Origin: Abelmoschus esculentus
Taxonomy: Eukaryota > Streptophyta > Magnoliopsida > Malvales > Malvaceae
Direction of reading: 5' to 3'
DNA length: 64,000 nucleotides
Assembly: GCA_035048815.1 (NCBI GenBank)
Contig: JAUCBN010000036.1
Coordinates: forward strand, 2,366,001 to 2,430,000
Below the pieces are notes generated by a model. It was not told the origin of the DNA. It saw only the letters and a program-made list of their open reading frames with translations, and did no database searches. Positions 11,373 to 24,619 of the stretch are shown one piece after another. Each line of letters starts with the position of its first letter. The stretch's first letter is position 1. Both the position numbers and the translations under genes were made by a program.

Positions 11373-13044
11373 TTAACCCAAGCCCTAAATCTGTTTAATT
11401 CTCATGCCCATTATATCAATATCAACAACAATATCTGTTGTTTTTAATTATAATAATAAATATTGTAATTATGGATGTAAAAAATAAAAAATATATATAT
11501 GAAACTAGAAAAATGGTCTGAAGATTTAGCTATTCAAACTGAAAATTTTATTTTCAGCATGTTTTTTAAGAAAATATTTAGGTTACAGTTTATAAATTTG
11601 GGCAAAAAATAATAAATCAATGTAATTCATTATTTATAATATCTATAAAATTTATATACAAGAATATAATATTGCAGAGATTTTGATGTCCTTTTAATTT
11701 TTGAAGTTTTTTATTTTGAGTTTGATTATTAGAAAGCGTAAACTTTTTAATTTTTATTCTTTTCTTTTTTTTATTTTTATGATAATTTAGTTTGTTATAT
11801 TTATTTTTCTTTTGTAAGAAAGTGCTTTTAAGACTTTATGATATAAGTTCGGTTGTAAGGGTTATCTCATTGATTTCGAAAAAAAAAATTGAATTAATGA
11901 ATTTGTGGGAAAAATATCGTTAGTGTAAATAGCAAAGGTAACGAATATAAACTTTTATCAGAAGAAACTCCTAATATAAACTAATTTAATGACCCTTTTT
12001 ATTTTAACAATGATACCAAATGCGGATACAATGTACAGAGTGGGAGGTGTTGCAGCTAGAAAAATTTAGAGACAGAAGGGGTCAACCCAAATCTAGCAGC
12101 AAAAGGAAAATAACCTACCTTATAAGTAAAGAAATGTAGGGTTATGACTATAGAAATAGAACTATATTATTATTGTCTTAACTCACATTTTCTTAATATT
12201 TTTTAAGATAATTATAAAATAATATATGTTCATATATAATAGTTGATAATGTATCTTACAAATAAAATAATTTTAATTTAAATCTTTCATAACGAAGATC
12301 ATTATTTTTTAATTGAGACTATTTATTCTCCTAACTCACACATGAAGAGCTACAAGGGGTAATATTTGTCAATAATATTAAAGTGTTCAAGTAGGGTATT
12401 TCCTTGTTATGGAGGAGGTCTGGCCTGCCCATACAAATGCTTCTTGCTATAGCTGCAACCTGCAGTGAAATATGCTGCTGCTCTTCCTCTACATCTCATT
12501 CACCCTATTTTAAGCATCAATTTTTGGCTGCATGGCCGAGCCGAGCCTTCTGTTGTGGCGGCATGGTTCGGTAAGTATTTCATGTCTAAACAAGACATCG
12601 CTCGGGGCGCAATGGTGACACCTAAGGTTTAAACCAGGCTTCAACAGATCATAACTCTAACCTCAACTTTCATTCTGAAACACCCTGTTCAATTGAATGG
12701 ACTCACAAGATTCAAAGTCCAGCTCCACAAGCTTATGAAATACCAGAGCAATTAAGAGTTATTGCAATTATTAGATGGAGCATTATTATTGTTTTCAAAG
12801 TAGAATTGTACACTGGTTTACAGGCACCTAGCTCACATCGCATCTCGTGAAAACCCGCGCTACGGTTTAAAGTACAACAACCTCCAAAGACAGACATAGA
12901 GGAAAACTAGGATGGGAAATGTGATCATAATGAAAATAATTGAACAATTAACACTTCATCTATAAAGCTAGAAGTGGAAGGAAAGGATGAAGAACCACAA
13001 ACACCGTTCAACTCTGATCGACTTCTTGTACACCTGCAATTGTT
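11373..13044. other. AT-rich spacer between RPL10 and acetyl-CoA synthetase
   Basis: No gene or clear repeat was found. The part up to about 12350 is very AT-rich. The last 250 bases before 13045 are the probable 3' untranslated region of the acetyl-CoA synthetase, whose coding end lies at 13045. Confidence 0.55.
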
Positions 13045-16000
13045 TCAGTGATTGGCAAGTGCAATAAGCTGATCAACTACACCAGGTTCGGCTAATGTGC
13101 TTGTGTCTCCGAGTTCATCTAACTGTCCGGATGCGATTTTCCTCAGAATCCTCCTCATTATCTTTCCACTCCTTGTTTTTGGGAGGCTAGGTGCCCAGTG
13201 TATTTTGTCAGGTGCTGCAAATGCTCCTATCTGCACCACAGATGGATAATCTTTAGACTACTAGTTTATAAAATTCAGACCAAAGATAATGCAGGTATCA
13301 TTTCCTCATTAATGATTTACATCAAACCTGATTTCGCACTGAGAGTATAAGGCTCTTCCGGAGTTCTTCACTGTAAGAAACGCCTTCCACGATAGTGACA
13401 AAAGCATATATGCCCTGTCCTTTAACCTAACAGCAGCAGAAAATGAAAGGAATGACTTAGCTAATTGGTAGATATTATTCTTAAACAGATACGCCAGACC
13501 ACTTGAATACCTCATGCTCAACACCAACCACAGCAGCTTCCGCACACTGAGGATGAGAGACTAGAGCAGATTCCACCTCAGCTGTGCCAATACGATGTCC
13601 ACTGTAAATATTAAGATTGTATCATTCACACGCAGTAGGAAAGAAAAGATTTTTTTTTATTTGCTAGGGAACGTGAAGTAATTCATCAAGCTGGATGTTT
13701 TCTAGATAACAGAAGAACTTCATTGATAAAATATACCTAACATTGATAACATCATCAACTCTTCCAGTAAGCCAGTGGTACCCATCCTTGTCCCTGAAAC
13801 GTATAGGGATGAAGATTAAAATTCAACATTCTGCACTAACAAAATTTCGGACCAATAAAAACGCAATTAAGTGTTAGGACCATCATACCTGCTGCAGCCA
13901 TCACCAGTAAAATAATATCCAGGGAATGGTCGAAAGTACGTTGTCTCGTATCTCTCGTGGTCACCGTAAAGAGTTCGAAATGCACCAGGCCATGAGCCTT
14001 TCACACACAGATAACCGCTACACTCACCATCAATTTCTTTTCCTTTTTCATCTACTATGACAGGCTGCAGTTGTACCAGAAGAAAATATTAATGAAAAAT
14101 TAAGAAAAGGTCTCATTATCAGTAACAGTATTGCACTGAACCTGCACTCCGAAAAAGGGAAAGGTGGCAGAACCAGGCTTTTGTCGCCAGGCACCCGGTA
14201 GAGGAGTGATCTGCCAGTTGAGAAATAGAAAACAATAAAAAGGTTGAAATATGGACATAAAGAAAGGGTAAGATCAACCGAGTTATCAGCTAGAAAAATC
14301 AAATGTTAAAATATGCACACATTTAGCAGAGCAAAGAAAAAGTTATAAGACTATTTTTCCACGAAATGCTACCAAAATATGTAACATGGAGAAAGGAAAA
14401 ATTTACCATAAAGCCACCTGTTTCAGTTTGCCACCAAGTGTCAGATATAGGGCATCTCGACTCTCCAACTAAATTAAAAAACCACCTACGGTAACCAGGA
14501 TCATTTAGGTTATACAATTCCCTTTTAAATATGCATAGGAGATTTTTAAAAAATGTTTAAAAACAACTTATTGAATCAAAAGAAGTTATCTAAAGCTGAA
14601 AACCTCCAAGCACTTGGATTAATAGGCTCGCCAACACTTCCAAGGACACGCAAGGACTTCCGTGAGTAACGTGTAACATACTGCAACACAGTAACAGTAA
14701 TATCAATACAAAATTGGGAAATACATGAAGGGGAACTCAATGGATTCACTCGAAAACATAATAAACAAAGCAAACCGTTTTTTCACATGCCAAATAATAA
14801 TAATTTCATAGGTCAAGCAAGTAAACTTTCATGCCGGAAGATAAACAAAATAGCTTAATGTTTGTAAAATTCAATGGCGTTGCTCTAATTCTACTTGATA
14901 ATGTTGGAAGATAAAACAATCACAAAAGTAGATTGGAGATATGGAAATTATAGAGCAGGATGTCAAATACGAACATAAATGAAGTAAACAGTAACAAGGA
15001 GCTGTTTTATTCACAACAATTCTGATAAACATTTTGAACCAAAGATCTGTAGAGTGTAAACAAGGTTAGAGATATATAACTTGCCTCATCACCATCGCGC
15101 ATGAGAGAGCGCACCAATGTAGGGGCAGTGTAGAATATGGTCACCTTGTATTTGTCAACAATGTCCCAACATCTTCCTGAATCAGGATAATTTGGGGCCT
15201 ACATAGAACAAGAGGAAATAGTGTTATTTATTGTGGCATCTATAATATATTTTAAATCAAAATATTGGGTTTAAGACAAAAATTCTTGCACTCACTATCA
15301 GGTGCTATATCTCCAACGCTCAAGTTTTAATATTTTTTTGTGCTGGTATGCTGCAATATATTAATTTATTCCAGTTACTAATTTCTTAGAATCTCATCCT
15401 AGGAATTCACTCATTTCTATAATTAACAAGAATGAATTGATGCAAACAATAAATTATAAATGCTATTCTATTAAGTTTCCACCATTTTATTTTTATTTTT
15501 TATAAAAGCTATTTAAATAGTCATTACTTTATTCTACACATTTTTACTACCTAGTTGCTCTTTTGATGAACTTTCAGAAACACCATATAACACGTCAAAC
15601 CTTCTGTATACCACAATGTTTCATCCAACATTTTCTAATGTTGTTTAAACCTTTTTCAGTATAAGATATTTTTAGAGCTGGATTAGTAGTCGATCCTGGA
15701 AGCCTAATCCATTTTTCTATGTAAATAGCAACAGAGAAATCTTACTCCCTCATAGACAACAATTGTTGCTCCATTAAGCATGGGTCCATAGGTTACGTAA
15801 CTATGCCCAGTAATCCAACCACAGTCAGCTGTGCACCTAAAGTAAAAGATATTCCAAGTAAGACCCAAAATCAAAAGGTTACTAAACAAAAAATATATAT
15901 ATTCCAAAAAAACATCAAGGTTGCAGAGTGTACAAAGTACCAGTAAATATCAGACTCTTTGTAGTCAAATGCATATTTAAATGTTGTTGCTGTGTACACC

Positions 16001-18263
16001 ATATATCCTCCAGTTGTGTGGAGTACACCCTATAAAAATTTCAAATTAGAACACAGAAAAGGAAAATGAGAAGCTATGTAAAAAAACTTAAACCAAGCAA
16101 AATGAATACCTTTGGCTTCCCAGTGCTCCCGCTAGTATACAGCAGAAAAAGGGGATCTTCAGCATCAACCCACTCAACTTCACAAGTAATTGGATATTTG
16201 GGGACAACATCCTAGTGAAAATCAGCAGGCCACAACTAAGAAAAAAACTAATGAAAAAAATATGGTTACTTGAACCACCAAATAATTCTCTATTTTACAC
16301 TAACCTGCCACCATATATCTCTTCCTTCCTGCCATTTAGTGCTTTCTCTCTCCAATGCTGACTGATTTTCATAGGTTAAGCATACATCTGCTCAAAGAAG
16401 ATATCACCGTAAATAGAAAGCTAAATAAATATAAAAAATATGATCAAATAGTTTCTCGCTGGTGATGGTAATTACTGGAGCCACTTGAACTGGTAGTTCA
16501 GTTACAAAGCATGGTATTCTGATAGTTAAATGTTAAGTGCTTGGCAACTTGATTAACACCTTTCATGCTCTACAGTAGTTATGTTAAGTCAGATCTGACT
16601 GTACTTTCCATCAGTAATGTTAGGAAAATTGGCAACCAAGTGTCTCTTAGATATTAAAACATTCTGAATAGAATTGAAGGAACAGTGGCACAAGGGAAGA
16701 CTGTAGCTCAAGATTTTCATTGATATAAAAAATAAATTTAGGTTTACGAAAATGTATTGTTTTGAAGTAAAAGTTGTAAGATTCAATAGAGAAAATAGGT
16801 TAGATCCAGTCAAAATTCTAAATATGCATGATGCACTAGGTGCTAAGGAGAAAACCATCTTCGAATCAGATACTGGTTTTCTTAATGTTTACCAACCTAT
16901 GGAGACCCCATTCTTGGCAGATTCAATAAGAGCAGCATCAACAATGTCCTTGAGGTGGATGGTCTTAGGACCTCTTTTAACAGCATTACAGGTAATAACA
17001 ACTTTTGGTTTGCAGTCCACTATTCGTTGAGCAAGAGAATCAGAAGAAAATCCAGCAAATACAACCTGAAAGGAAAAACAAGTGGCAAATTTATTCAGTA
17101 ACAAAAATAGAAACTAACAAATTAATCTCTTATACTTTATTGTTTGACATTCTTCATCCTATTTTATGTGCAAAAAGGGGGTGTATACCGAGTGAACTGC
17201 ACCGATGCGAGCACAGGCAAGCATAGTAATCGGGAGCTCCAATAACATAGGTAAATAAACAACAACAGCATCACCCTTTCTAACACCAATACTTTTAAGG
17301 TAGTTAGAGAGCTGCAGAGAAGACAGCAATAAATCAGAGATGATTTCAATCGAACAAATTCCAAAATGCAGGGAATCAATATAAAATTTGAATAAGACCT
17401 GGCAAACTTGGTGCAGTAGCTGGGAGTAAGTCAAATGTGCATCAAAGCCAGGTTCATTGGATTCCCAGTAAAGAGCAATTTTGTCTCCAAGCCCAGCATC
17501 GATGTTTCTATCTATGCAATTGTAGCATATATTGGTGATACCGCCTTTGAACCACTGGTAAAACCCAGAAATTAAGTGATCCAACCAGCGTTGACCCAAA
17601 TGCTAAACTAAATAAATCCAAAAAAACAAGAAAAATGGTAGATATTAGAGAGAAATACCTCGATCTTGATATTTCCTTTATTGACATCGAGATTCTCAGA
17701 GTAGACCTGATCTCCCCATCGTTGCTTCCAATAGAACTCCGATGCGGCAATGTCTGACCAAAATCCAGCCGGATCCTCTACTGACCTTTTGTACATCTCC
17801 AGATACTGATCGATCGTAAATTTAATTACTCAGAACGAGCTAAATCTAGAGGAAAATAATGAACAAACACACATCTCTGTTTTCATGTACAGTTACTAAC
17901 GCTGCGATGCGATTGAATTAAACAAACATACAGACAAAACAAAACAAGTAAATGTAGTAAATCCACATTTATATCAATATTCCTATTCTTTTCCTCCCAT
18001 TTATTGTTTTGCTATAATTGTTCATTTCCATATTCAATACGAGAGAAACGAGAAGGAACCTTGTGTGGAGAAGGAACGAGCGCCTGGCGTGAGAAGTCAT
18101 CGCTTGGGTAAACCAAGTCGTTCTCCTCGGAAGCAAGAGCCTCTCCCAAAATGACAGCGTTCAAGTGAGAGATATTTCCGGCTCCGGAAGGGAAGGATGC
18201 CATGGACTCGACATGTCTCAAATGGTTTGTGGTGGTTAGCTTGTTGGGAGATGAAGATGCCAT
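13045..18263 (-). CDS. ACS: Acetyl-coenzyme A synthetase (AMP-forming), plastid/glyoxysomal type
   Basis: Eighteen exons on the minus strand join in frame to 703 residues. From the 5' end: 18060-18263, 17659-17805, 17399-17554, 17189-17311, 16897-17065, 16305-16387, 16110-16211, 15941-16029, 15746-15836, 15085-15198, 14604-14680, 14407-14485, 14142-14210, 13889-14064, 13737-13793, 13511-13601, 13328-13426, 13045-13230. It makes acetyl-CoA from acetate, ATP and CoA through acetyl-AMP. The adenylate-forming signature YTSGSTGKPKG lies at 319-329, SDTWWQTE is the A5-type motif, and PKTRSGKIMRR holds the catalytic, acetylation-prone lysine at 665. Plants use the enzyme for plastid acetate activation and recovery of fermentation products. 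One intron has a GC donor. The N-terminus is short for a transit peptide and has a second Met at 21. Confidence 0.95.
15083..15085 (-). other. GC-AG 5' splice site in the acetyl-CoA synthetase
   Basis: The exon ending in Asp-Glu (low end 15085) is followed on the minus strand by GCAAGT instead of GTAAGT. Only this donor keeps the frame into the next exon (from 14680, Tyr-Val-Thr-Arg). The nearby GT three bases further on would end the exon out of phase. GC-AG introns make up about one percent of plant introns. Confidence 0.75.
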
Positions 18264-18344
18264 GACTGGTAATACTACACCTGTTGCCCGACCGCCGTGT
18301 GATTGAGGTTGATGAACTGATCCAACTGTTGATTGAAACGGGGT

Positions 18345-18352
18345 CTTTTATA
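18345..18352 (-). promoter_or_regulatory. TATA box of the acetyl-CoA synthetase
   Basis: TATAAAAG on the minus strand lies about 82 bases upstream of the start codon at 18263. Transcription would then begin near 18315, giving a leader of about 50 bases. The reading frame upstream of the start stays open toward the TATA box, but no better start codon lies there in frame. Confidence 0.5.
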
Positions 18353-18659
18353 ACCATGAAACTGTTGAGGGAGGAGATTCATGGGATGGGAAGAAATATT
18401 CATAACTTTCTTTATAAATATTTTATGAATAAATTCTACGCAAACCGCCTCATGAATGTTGACTTCTTGGTGTTGAAATTAGTAGTTAAAAATAGGTAGG
18501 ATGAAGTTGATATATTATTCATGAGATAAAGAGAGAAACATAAGAAAAACAATATGAGTGGTGATTGATGGGTAAGTAACAAAGATTGATATATTGGGTG
18601 ATTCGGTTCGAATTAATCAAAATAAAATTATAAAAAATTAAAATAATAGTAAAAAGACG

Positions 18660-18904
18660 AAAGGAAATTCAATAATAAGTGTCGAACACGGCTGAACACC
18701 ATTAATGTTGAACATTGTTGAATGTCATTAAATTAAAAAATAACGATTAAAATTTTCAAGGACTCTACATGCAAAGAATAAAAGAGTGATAAACTCAACA
18801 TATAATTATTAATTATATGTTGAGTCCTTGAGATTTTTAATCTTTATTAATTAATTTAATAATGTTCAACGATATTCAGCGGTATTCGACGCATGTTGTA
18901 GACT
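18660..18904. mobile_element. Foldback MITE, copy 1
   Basis: The left part (from GTCGAACACGGCTGAACACC) is the imperfect reverse complement of the right part, ending in GTTGTAGACT. The centre at 18793-18825 is a perfect hairpin of two 16-base arms around one T. A second, diverged copy with the same order lies at 29797-30043. No coding capacity is present, as expected for a MITE. Superfamily and target duplication were not resolved. Confidence 0.65.
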
Positions 18905-20276
18905 CATCCAAAACAAATATTAATGTACAAGTTTTGTGAAAATTTTAGGGTAAGTAATTTATAATGGCCTCTTCAGCTATTTTATGTTCATTTTTAAAAG
19001 CTCTAATGTTTCTGACTAGTTTAATCATAATCATAACCGTCGTGAGTGGTAAGAGATAGACGTCAGATTATGTATAAGATGATACATGTCAAGAAGATCG
19101 ATGGACCAAGAAGTTACCATCCCTTGTATCCATGATGCCTTCTCTCAAATGGCTTCACTAATGATATCATTGACGATATTCTCTACACAAATCATCCGAA
19201 AGACATAGCGAAAGAGAAATAAATAAAAAGGTGATTATTTTGTAAGTTTTAAAAGCTCACTGATCATATGATATAAGTCTTAAAAGCTTAGAGATTATTA
19301 ATGTAGTTTACTTTTTTTTTAAATTAACATGTCATGAAATCTTATTCTCTTACAACACTGACCATAAAGAAAATAGATTAAAAACTCAAATTTTAAAAGT
19401 TCAATGATTATATTGTAAATACAAAAAATTAAGGGATTATCGTGTAGTTGACCCTAAATTTAAACTTTAAAGAATAAAATTTAAAAAGAATTGCCCTTGT
19501 AAATTTATTTGATTTAAACTCATGTAAAAGTTAGAAGGGTAAACTACACTAGTAGTCACTAAAGTATTATGATTCTTTTAATATGGTCACCGAAATTAAA
19601 AATTTTTATTAAAATCATTATTGTTAAGAAAATCTTTCATTCCGGTCACTAGATCGTCAAGTGAATAACGACAACCGACGTAATACGGCCTTAAAATTTG
19701 ATAAATCACATATTCATCCACTTGATTTTCTAAGTTTTCAAAGTGACATTGGGTAAATACAAAAATGTAATGGTTAAAACATGAATTCTAGCAAAATCAA
19801 ACTTAAATTATAAAGTTTTGATAATTTAAGATCAAAATAGTAAAAATATAAAAAGTTCGGTGTTACCTCTAAAACCCTAAAAAGCTAAATGCTTCAATAT
19901 ATAATTTACTTAATTTTAAAGGCGTGTCACGTTAATTTACGTTTAACGGTTCGGTGATCAAAATATATCAAAATTAAAATTTTAATTAAATTTTAAATAA
20001 AAAGTATTTTTTAAAAAGTCAAAGGGGCTGCATTGCAGCCCTTGGAAATTATATATATTAATCACTTGGAAATTGTGCATAATCATTTATTATATATTAA
20101 ATATCAATAAATTAAAATAAAATTGCAATTAAAATAATTTTTAATAAATATAAAACCTATTATCCTGATTATTTGGAGGTTGAGATTGGGTGTTTTCTAT
20201 AAAATAATACAAAGTTGTGATCGGATTTAAAAGAAGACATAATTGGGAGAGATTATACGGTGAACCCTGTTCACCA

Positions 20277-20427
20277 CGTCATTTATAATCCAAGTAATCA
20301 GGATTGTTGATCTATAAATAACCACATAATAACTATTTATCCATTAAATTCCTGTAGAAAGAGATTATGATTCACTTGAAAAAAAATTAAGATCAACGAT
20401 CCTGATTATTTGGGGCCATGAATGACG
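20277..20427. repeat. Small foldback element, about 150 bp
   Basis: CGTCATTTATAATCCAAGTA at the left pairs imperfectly with the reverse complement of the right end, and the adjoining CAGGAT(T/C)GTTGATCT blocks pair almost exactly. An extra CCTGATTATTTGGAGG segment lies just upstream near 20164, so the end sequence exists a third time locally. It is probably a short non-autonomous DNA element. Confidence 0.5.
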
Positions 20428-22323
20428 CCATATATTTCTTCCATAATTGGCGTGTAAAACCAAACAAAGCGGCAAAATTCCCGCATCCAAATTCCCAACC
20501 ACGTCGAGCTGGCGTTGCCAACCTGGCCTAAAATCAACGAAATAATTTTGTCTAGGAACATGAATAAATAATTTTTTTAATTTAATGTGGAAAACCTGAA
20601 TTATTTTGATTTATTTATAATTTTATAAATTCAGGTAAAATTTTAAAAATAATTTAAATTAAAAATCTGAATTAATTTAAAATTTTAATAAGTAAAATAA
20701 TTTTGTACTGATAATATTCTTCGATTTCACAATCTTATACCGATAGACAATAGTATTAATTTCACAATTTGATGATCAATTTACGTATAGAAACAGTAAT
20801 TTTAAACGTTGAATATACCAAATTCAGTGGTATATGACTAATCTATTATACTTCAAGCTAGTACGAGTAATAAAAGAAGATAAATAAACATATGACGTTA
20901 TCATTGGTCGTCTAAACATATTCTCTCATTATAACAATCACTATACATAACACAGAAGGCTCAATCATACTTGAGATTTCATCAGATCATTCGAGCTAAA
21001 AGCCTAGAACATACAAAATCATAACTATAAACCTAAAATGACGTTCAACACCATATAACTTTAAGAACATACATTTTGAGTGTCTTCGAGTCTTAAAACT
21101 CACATACTTTAAATAAGATCTAGCGTCACATAGCTTCGAAAATATACATAATTTTAAATAATTAATTATAAAATAAAATTGATAAAAATTAAGATTACAA
21201 CTATATATCAAAATACAGCTGGGTAATTTTGGGATATATGAAGTTTTTAAATTAATATTTAAAATATAGTAAGCCAGATTAAACAGTGGTTCATTAAAGA
21301 AACACCGTGTTTAAAATATTCGCTTAATAACAAAAATAAATATCTAAGATATTTTTTAATAAATATTTAAATTTATTTCATATAAAATTAATATCTAATC
21401 CTTATTTTATAATTAATTTAAACCTTTTTTTTAAAAAGCCTTAAAAATATATATTATTCAGTCATTATAATATGACTATTTTTAATTTTCATTTAACGTT
21501 TTTAATAACATTAAAATTCGTTGATTTTTGAAAACCTCTACAATTTTTGTTAAAAGCTCTAAATATAAAAATTTTCTTTAACCATTATCCAACATCATAT
21601 GTTGTCGTTTGATCTTAGTTCGTCAAATAACATAAAATTATTATTATTATTATAAATTACTCGCTCAATCATTGTGTCGCAATATTAACTCGATCTATAA
21701 CCTCTAAAAATAATAATCGTTTACTTAACCATTAATGTAAATAATTTATGCTATAATTAAATTATTGATTACAAAGTTTCACGAATGAAAAAGTGATAAC
21801 GATGATTAAATCGACAATTGAATGATAATTTTAAATTTTTTATTACAAATTTTATTTTTTCAAAAAATTAAAAATTTCCAGATTTTTTATAAATTAAATA
21901 TTTTATAACTTTTTAAAAAATAAAATAAAAATTAATAGGTCATACGTCACATTTTAAATGATTAATAAAAATATCATCTCTTATAAAAATGAATGATAAT
22001 AGATAAAACATTAATCAAATTCTTTTCTAATTTTTTTAATAATCTATTAAAAAATATAATTTTAACATTTATTTTATAATTAAAAATACGAATAAGAATA
22101 CTTTTCTGCCCCTATTTTTGAAATAAACCCAAACAAAATGAATTAAATTTACCTTAATATAATTTACCCGAAAGAGTAAAATAGATTAGTTGCTAATCTT
22201 ACCATCAGTGAAGGAAAAATTTCCCGTTTGGACGCCATCATATTCAGATCTGAGGCTCCAAATTGATCCTCTTAGCGCCACAATCGAACACAAATTACTG
22301 TTTCCGGGCAGAATTAACTGGAG

Positions 22324-24619
22324 ATGCAGAACCGAAGCAACTATGTCCCACCGCCGTACATACCCTTGGGTCAGTCCGATGAAGAAGACCTTCCTCGGTC
22401 TGCTGGGGAGGCTGATGCTGAGCCAAGGCCGTCTCCGTCCCCGCCGCAGTCTCAGTCTGTTCAATGGTCTTCTGGAATTTGCGCTTGTTGCGATGACATG
22501 CAGAGCTGTATGCTACTTTGACTTTTGGTTTTTTCAGGTGCATCTATATAAGTTTTATTTGATTGAAGTAATTTGGGAATTGTTAACCAGTAGAGTCTTA
22601 GACTTATATTGTCACAATTCATGAAATGAAAGAAAATTCTTTGGTGATTGTGCAAAGGTGCTCAATTTGGTGAATAATACTTGAATTCCATTGCCATGCG
22701 CAGGTTGTATAGGTCTTCTTTTCCCCTGCTATTTGTTCGGAAAGAATGCAGAATTTATGGGTTCTGGTACTCTTGTAGGATCATGCATCACCCATTTCAT
22801 TCTTTGGGCTTTTGCCAACACTCTTTGCTGTGTCTTAACTCAAGGTATCTATTTGGCCTTACCTGGATTTGGTTGCTTTATCTCTTGTTATGCTTGTGGA
22901 TATCGAAGGGGACTTCGCTCAAGATACAATTTGCAGGTATTTTTCATAACTATTTATAGTTTCGTGCTTGTTCTTGTTTATAATTTTAAGATTTTAGACT
23001 ATGATGCTTACTGCTTAGATTGTTTGCATGATGCTGTCAACCTGTGCACTTTATTTACCCTCTCTAAATGATTGGTTTTGTTTATACTTTCGTTGCATGC
23101 TACTCTCTAGAGAATAGAGATGGACTATATTTGTGGCACTTGAGTTCTCATTTCCTTAGTTAGTTGCCTCTATTGTACAGGAAAGAAAGAAAGTGGCCAC
23201 GCCTGAAGCTAATCTGTAAAGCTGTTTAAATTCTGATTTTAAGCAAGATTAATTTATGGATTCTGCCTCTTATATATGCATGCATAAGATTTCAGCTAAA
23301 TGATTTTAGTATATCATATTTCCCCCAAAGTATTTGCATGTTATTCTCTATGAAGTTATTGCTTCCACACTCCCACTTCGGTCTTACTATCAAGAGCAAA
23401 TCAAGATTTTTAATTTATTGGATGATATTATTCTCGGATTTGTGAGCGTTATTTCTTATTAACTTGCCATGGGACCGTGCGAAGAACATGTTCCATTATC
23501 AATTTCTTATTAACATGCCATGAGACCACGGGAACCCTTTTGCAAACTGAACTATCTTGCCTTCACCCTTTCATTGTCTTTTTGTGTGCACCTAAAAGGA
23601 GGACCCTTTGGTTTCTAAAGCCAGGGAATGGAAAGATGTGTTCTTTCCTGGATTATTTCTATGAAAATTGAGTTCCAGCTGTTGAATTGATAGGAGAACT
23701 TCCAAAGCCTTAAAATCATATTAAGAAAGTGGCTTCCAGGAGGTAAGATTCCATGAAGTTTCCTCAACTCTAGGTAACAAACATATGACTTTATTTTATT
23801 AGAACACCCTTCCTTGAATCATGGATTATGGATATACACAGTAGAACAAGAAGTCATTCTCCAACACTTTATCAGAAAGGGAAAAATAACACCCCCCCTC
23901 AGTACTTGCACCAAGTATGAGTATCTTTTACTTGAAATCTAATTATTTGTAAACCTCTATATGTACTTCATTCCTTTCGATAAAATTGTCTGGATGCAAA
24001 ATGGTAAATAAAGAAACTTGGAAGTACTACTAAGTACTAACTACAAGGTTTTGAGATGGGGAATGCTAGTATTTTGGAACATAAGCTATATTTCTATTCA
24101 CCTCATTTACTTTTGGTGACAACTGATTTGAGAATGGGATCTTGCCCTCATGAGTCACGCCCAAAACTAATGAACCCTATAATTATCAACAATGTTAATG
24201 TTTATCCTTTATACAATTTTAAATGTATTTCATATACAGGCAAGTTGTTCAACTATTATTAACTACATTTTGTCAAACAATCTAATGGTAACTTCACTTG
24301 TTGCGTTCGGCAGTATCTGTCAGAATGAATTACATTGGATGACACCAACTTGCATTTTCTATGCTAAGCAGCTTAATAAGATTTCTATGAATCCACTTAC
24401 ACTCCTATTGGATGCGCCATTTGCTAATTATTAATATTATTTTTGATGCAGGAAGCACCTTGTGGGGACTTTGCTACTCACTTTTTCTGCCATCTCTGTG
24501 CGATTTGTCAAGAGTACAGGGAGATCCGTGAGAGGGCGGGTGAGCATAACCCCCCTGATCTTAATCTGGCTGTAGTATCTGCACCAGACGTCCAGACAAT
24601 GGAATCATCAGGTCTCTAG
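22324..24619 (+). CDS. PLAC8-domain membrane protein (cell number regulator 8-like)
   Basis: Three exons, 22324-22507, 22704-22936 and 24452-24619, join in frame to 194 residues. A Pro/Ser-rich N-terminus (about 45 residues) precedes a cysteine-rich PLAC8 domain. The domain has GICACCDDMQSCCIG, a hydrophobic segment, the GCFISCYACGYR block and HFFCHLCAICQEYREIRERA. The end, NLAVVSAPDVQTMESSGL, matches the conserved tail of CNR8-type proteins. PLAC8 proteins include the plant cadmium resistance and fruit-weight (FW2.2) families. They act at membranes in metal efflux or in control of cell number. Which role applies here cannot be told from sequence. The second intron is long (1.5 kb) and without recognisable genes. 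Confidence 0.88.

Larger units (their letters stand above)
18353..22323. other. AT-rich spacer with foldback elements
   Basis: About 4 kb without a gene. It holds a foldback MITE (18660-18904) and a smaller foldback (20277-20427), listed separately. The stretch at about 19530-19990 reads like a decayed dispersed repeat but has no ends I can define. The remainder, 20430-22180, is almost pure A/T. The final 140 bases become GC-richer and are the leader of the PLAC8 gene. Confidence 0.6.

Noticed and set aside
19530..19990. Possible long foldback element
   Set aside because: Phrases such as GGTAAACTACACTAGTAGTC suggest a dispersed repeat, but no matching inverted end could be found in the window.
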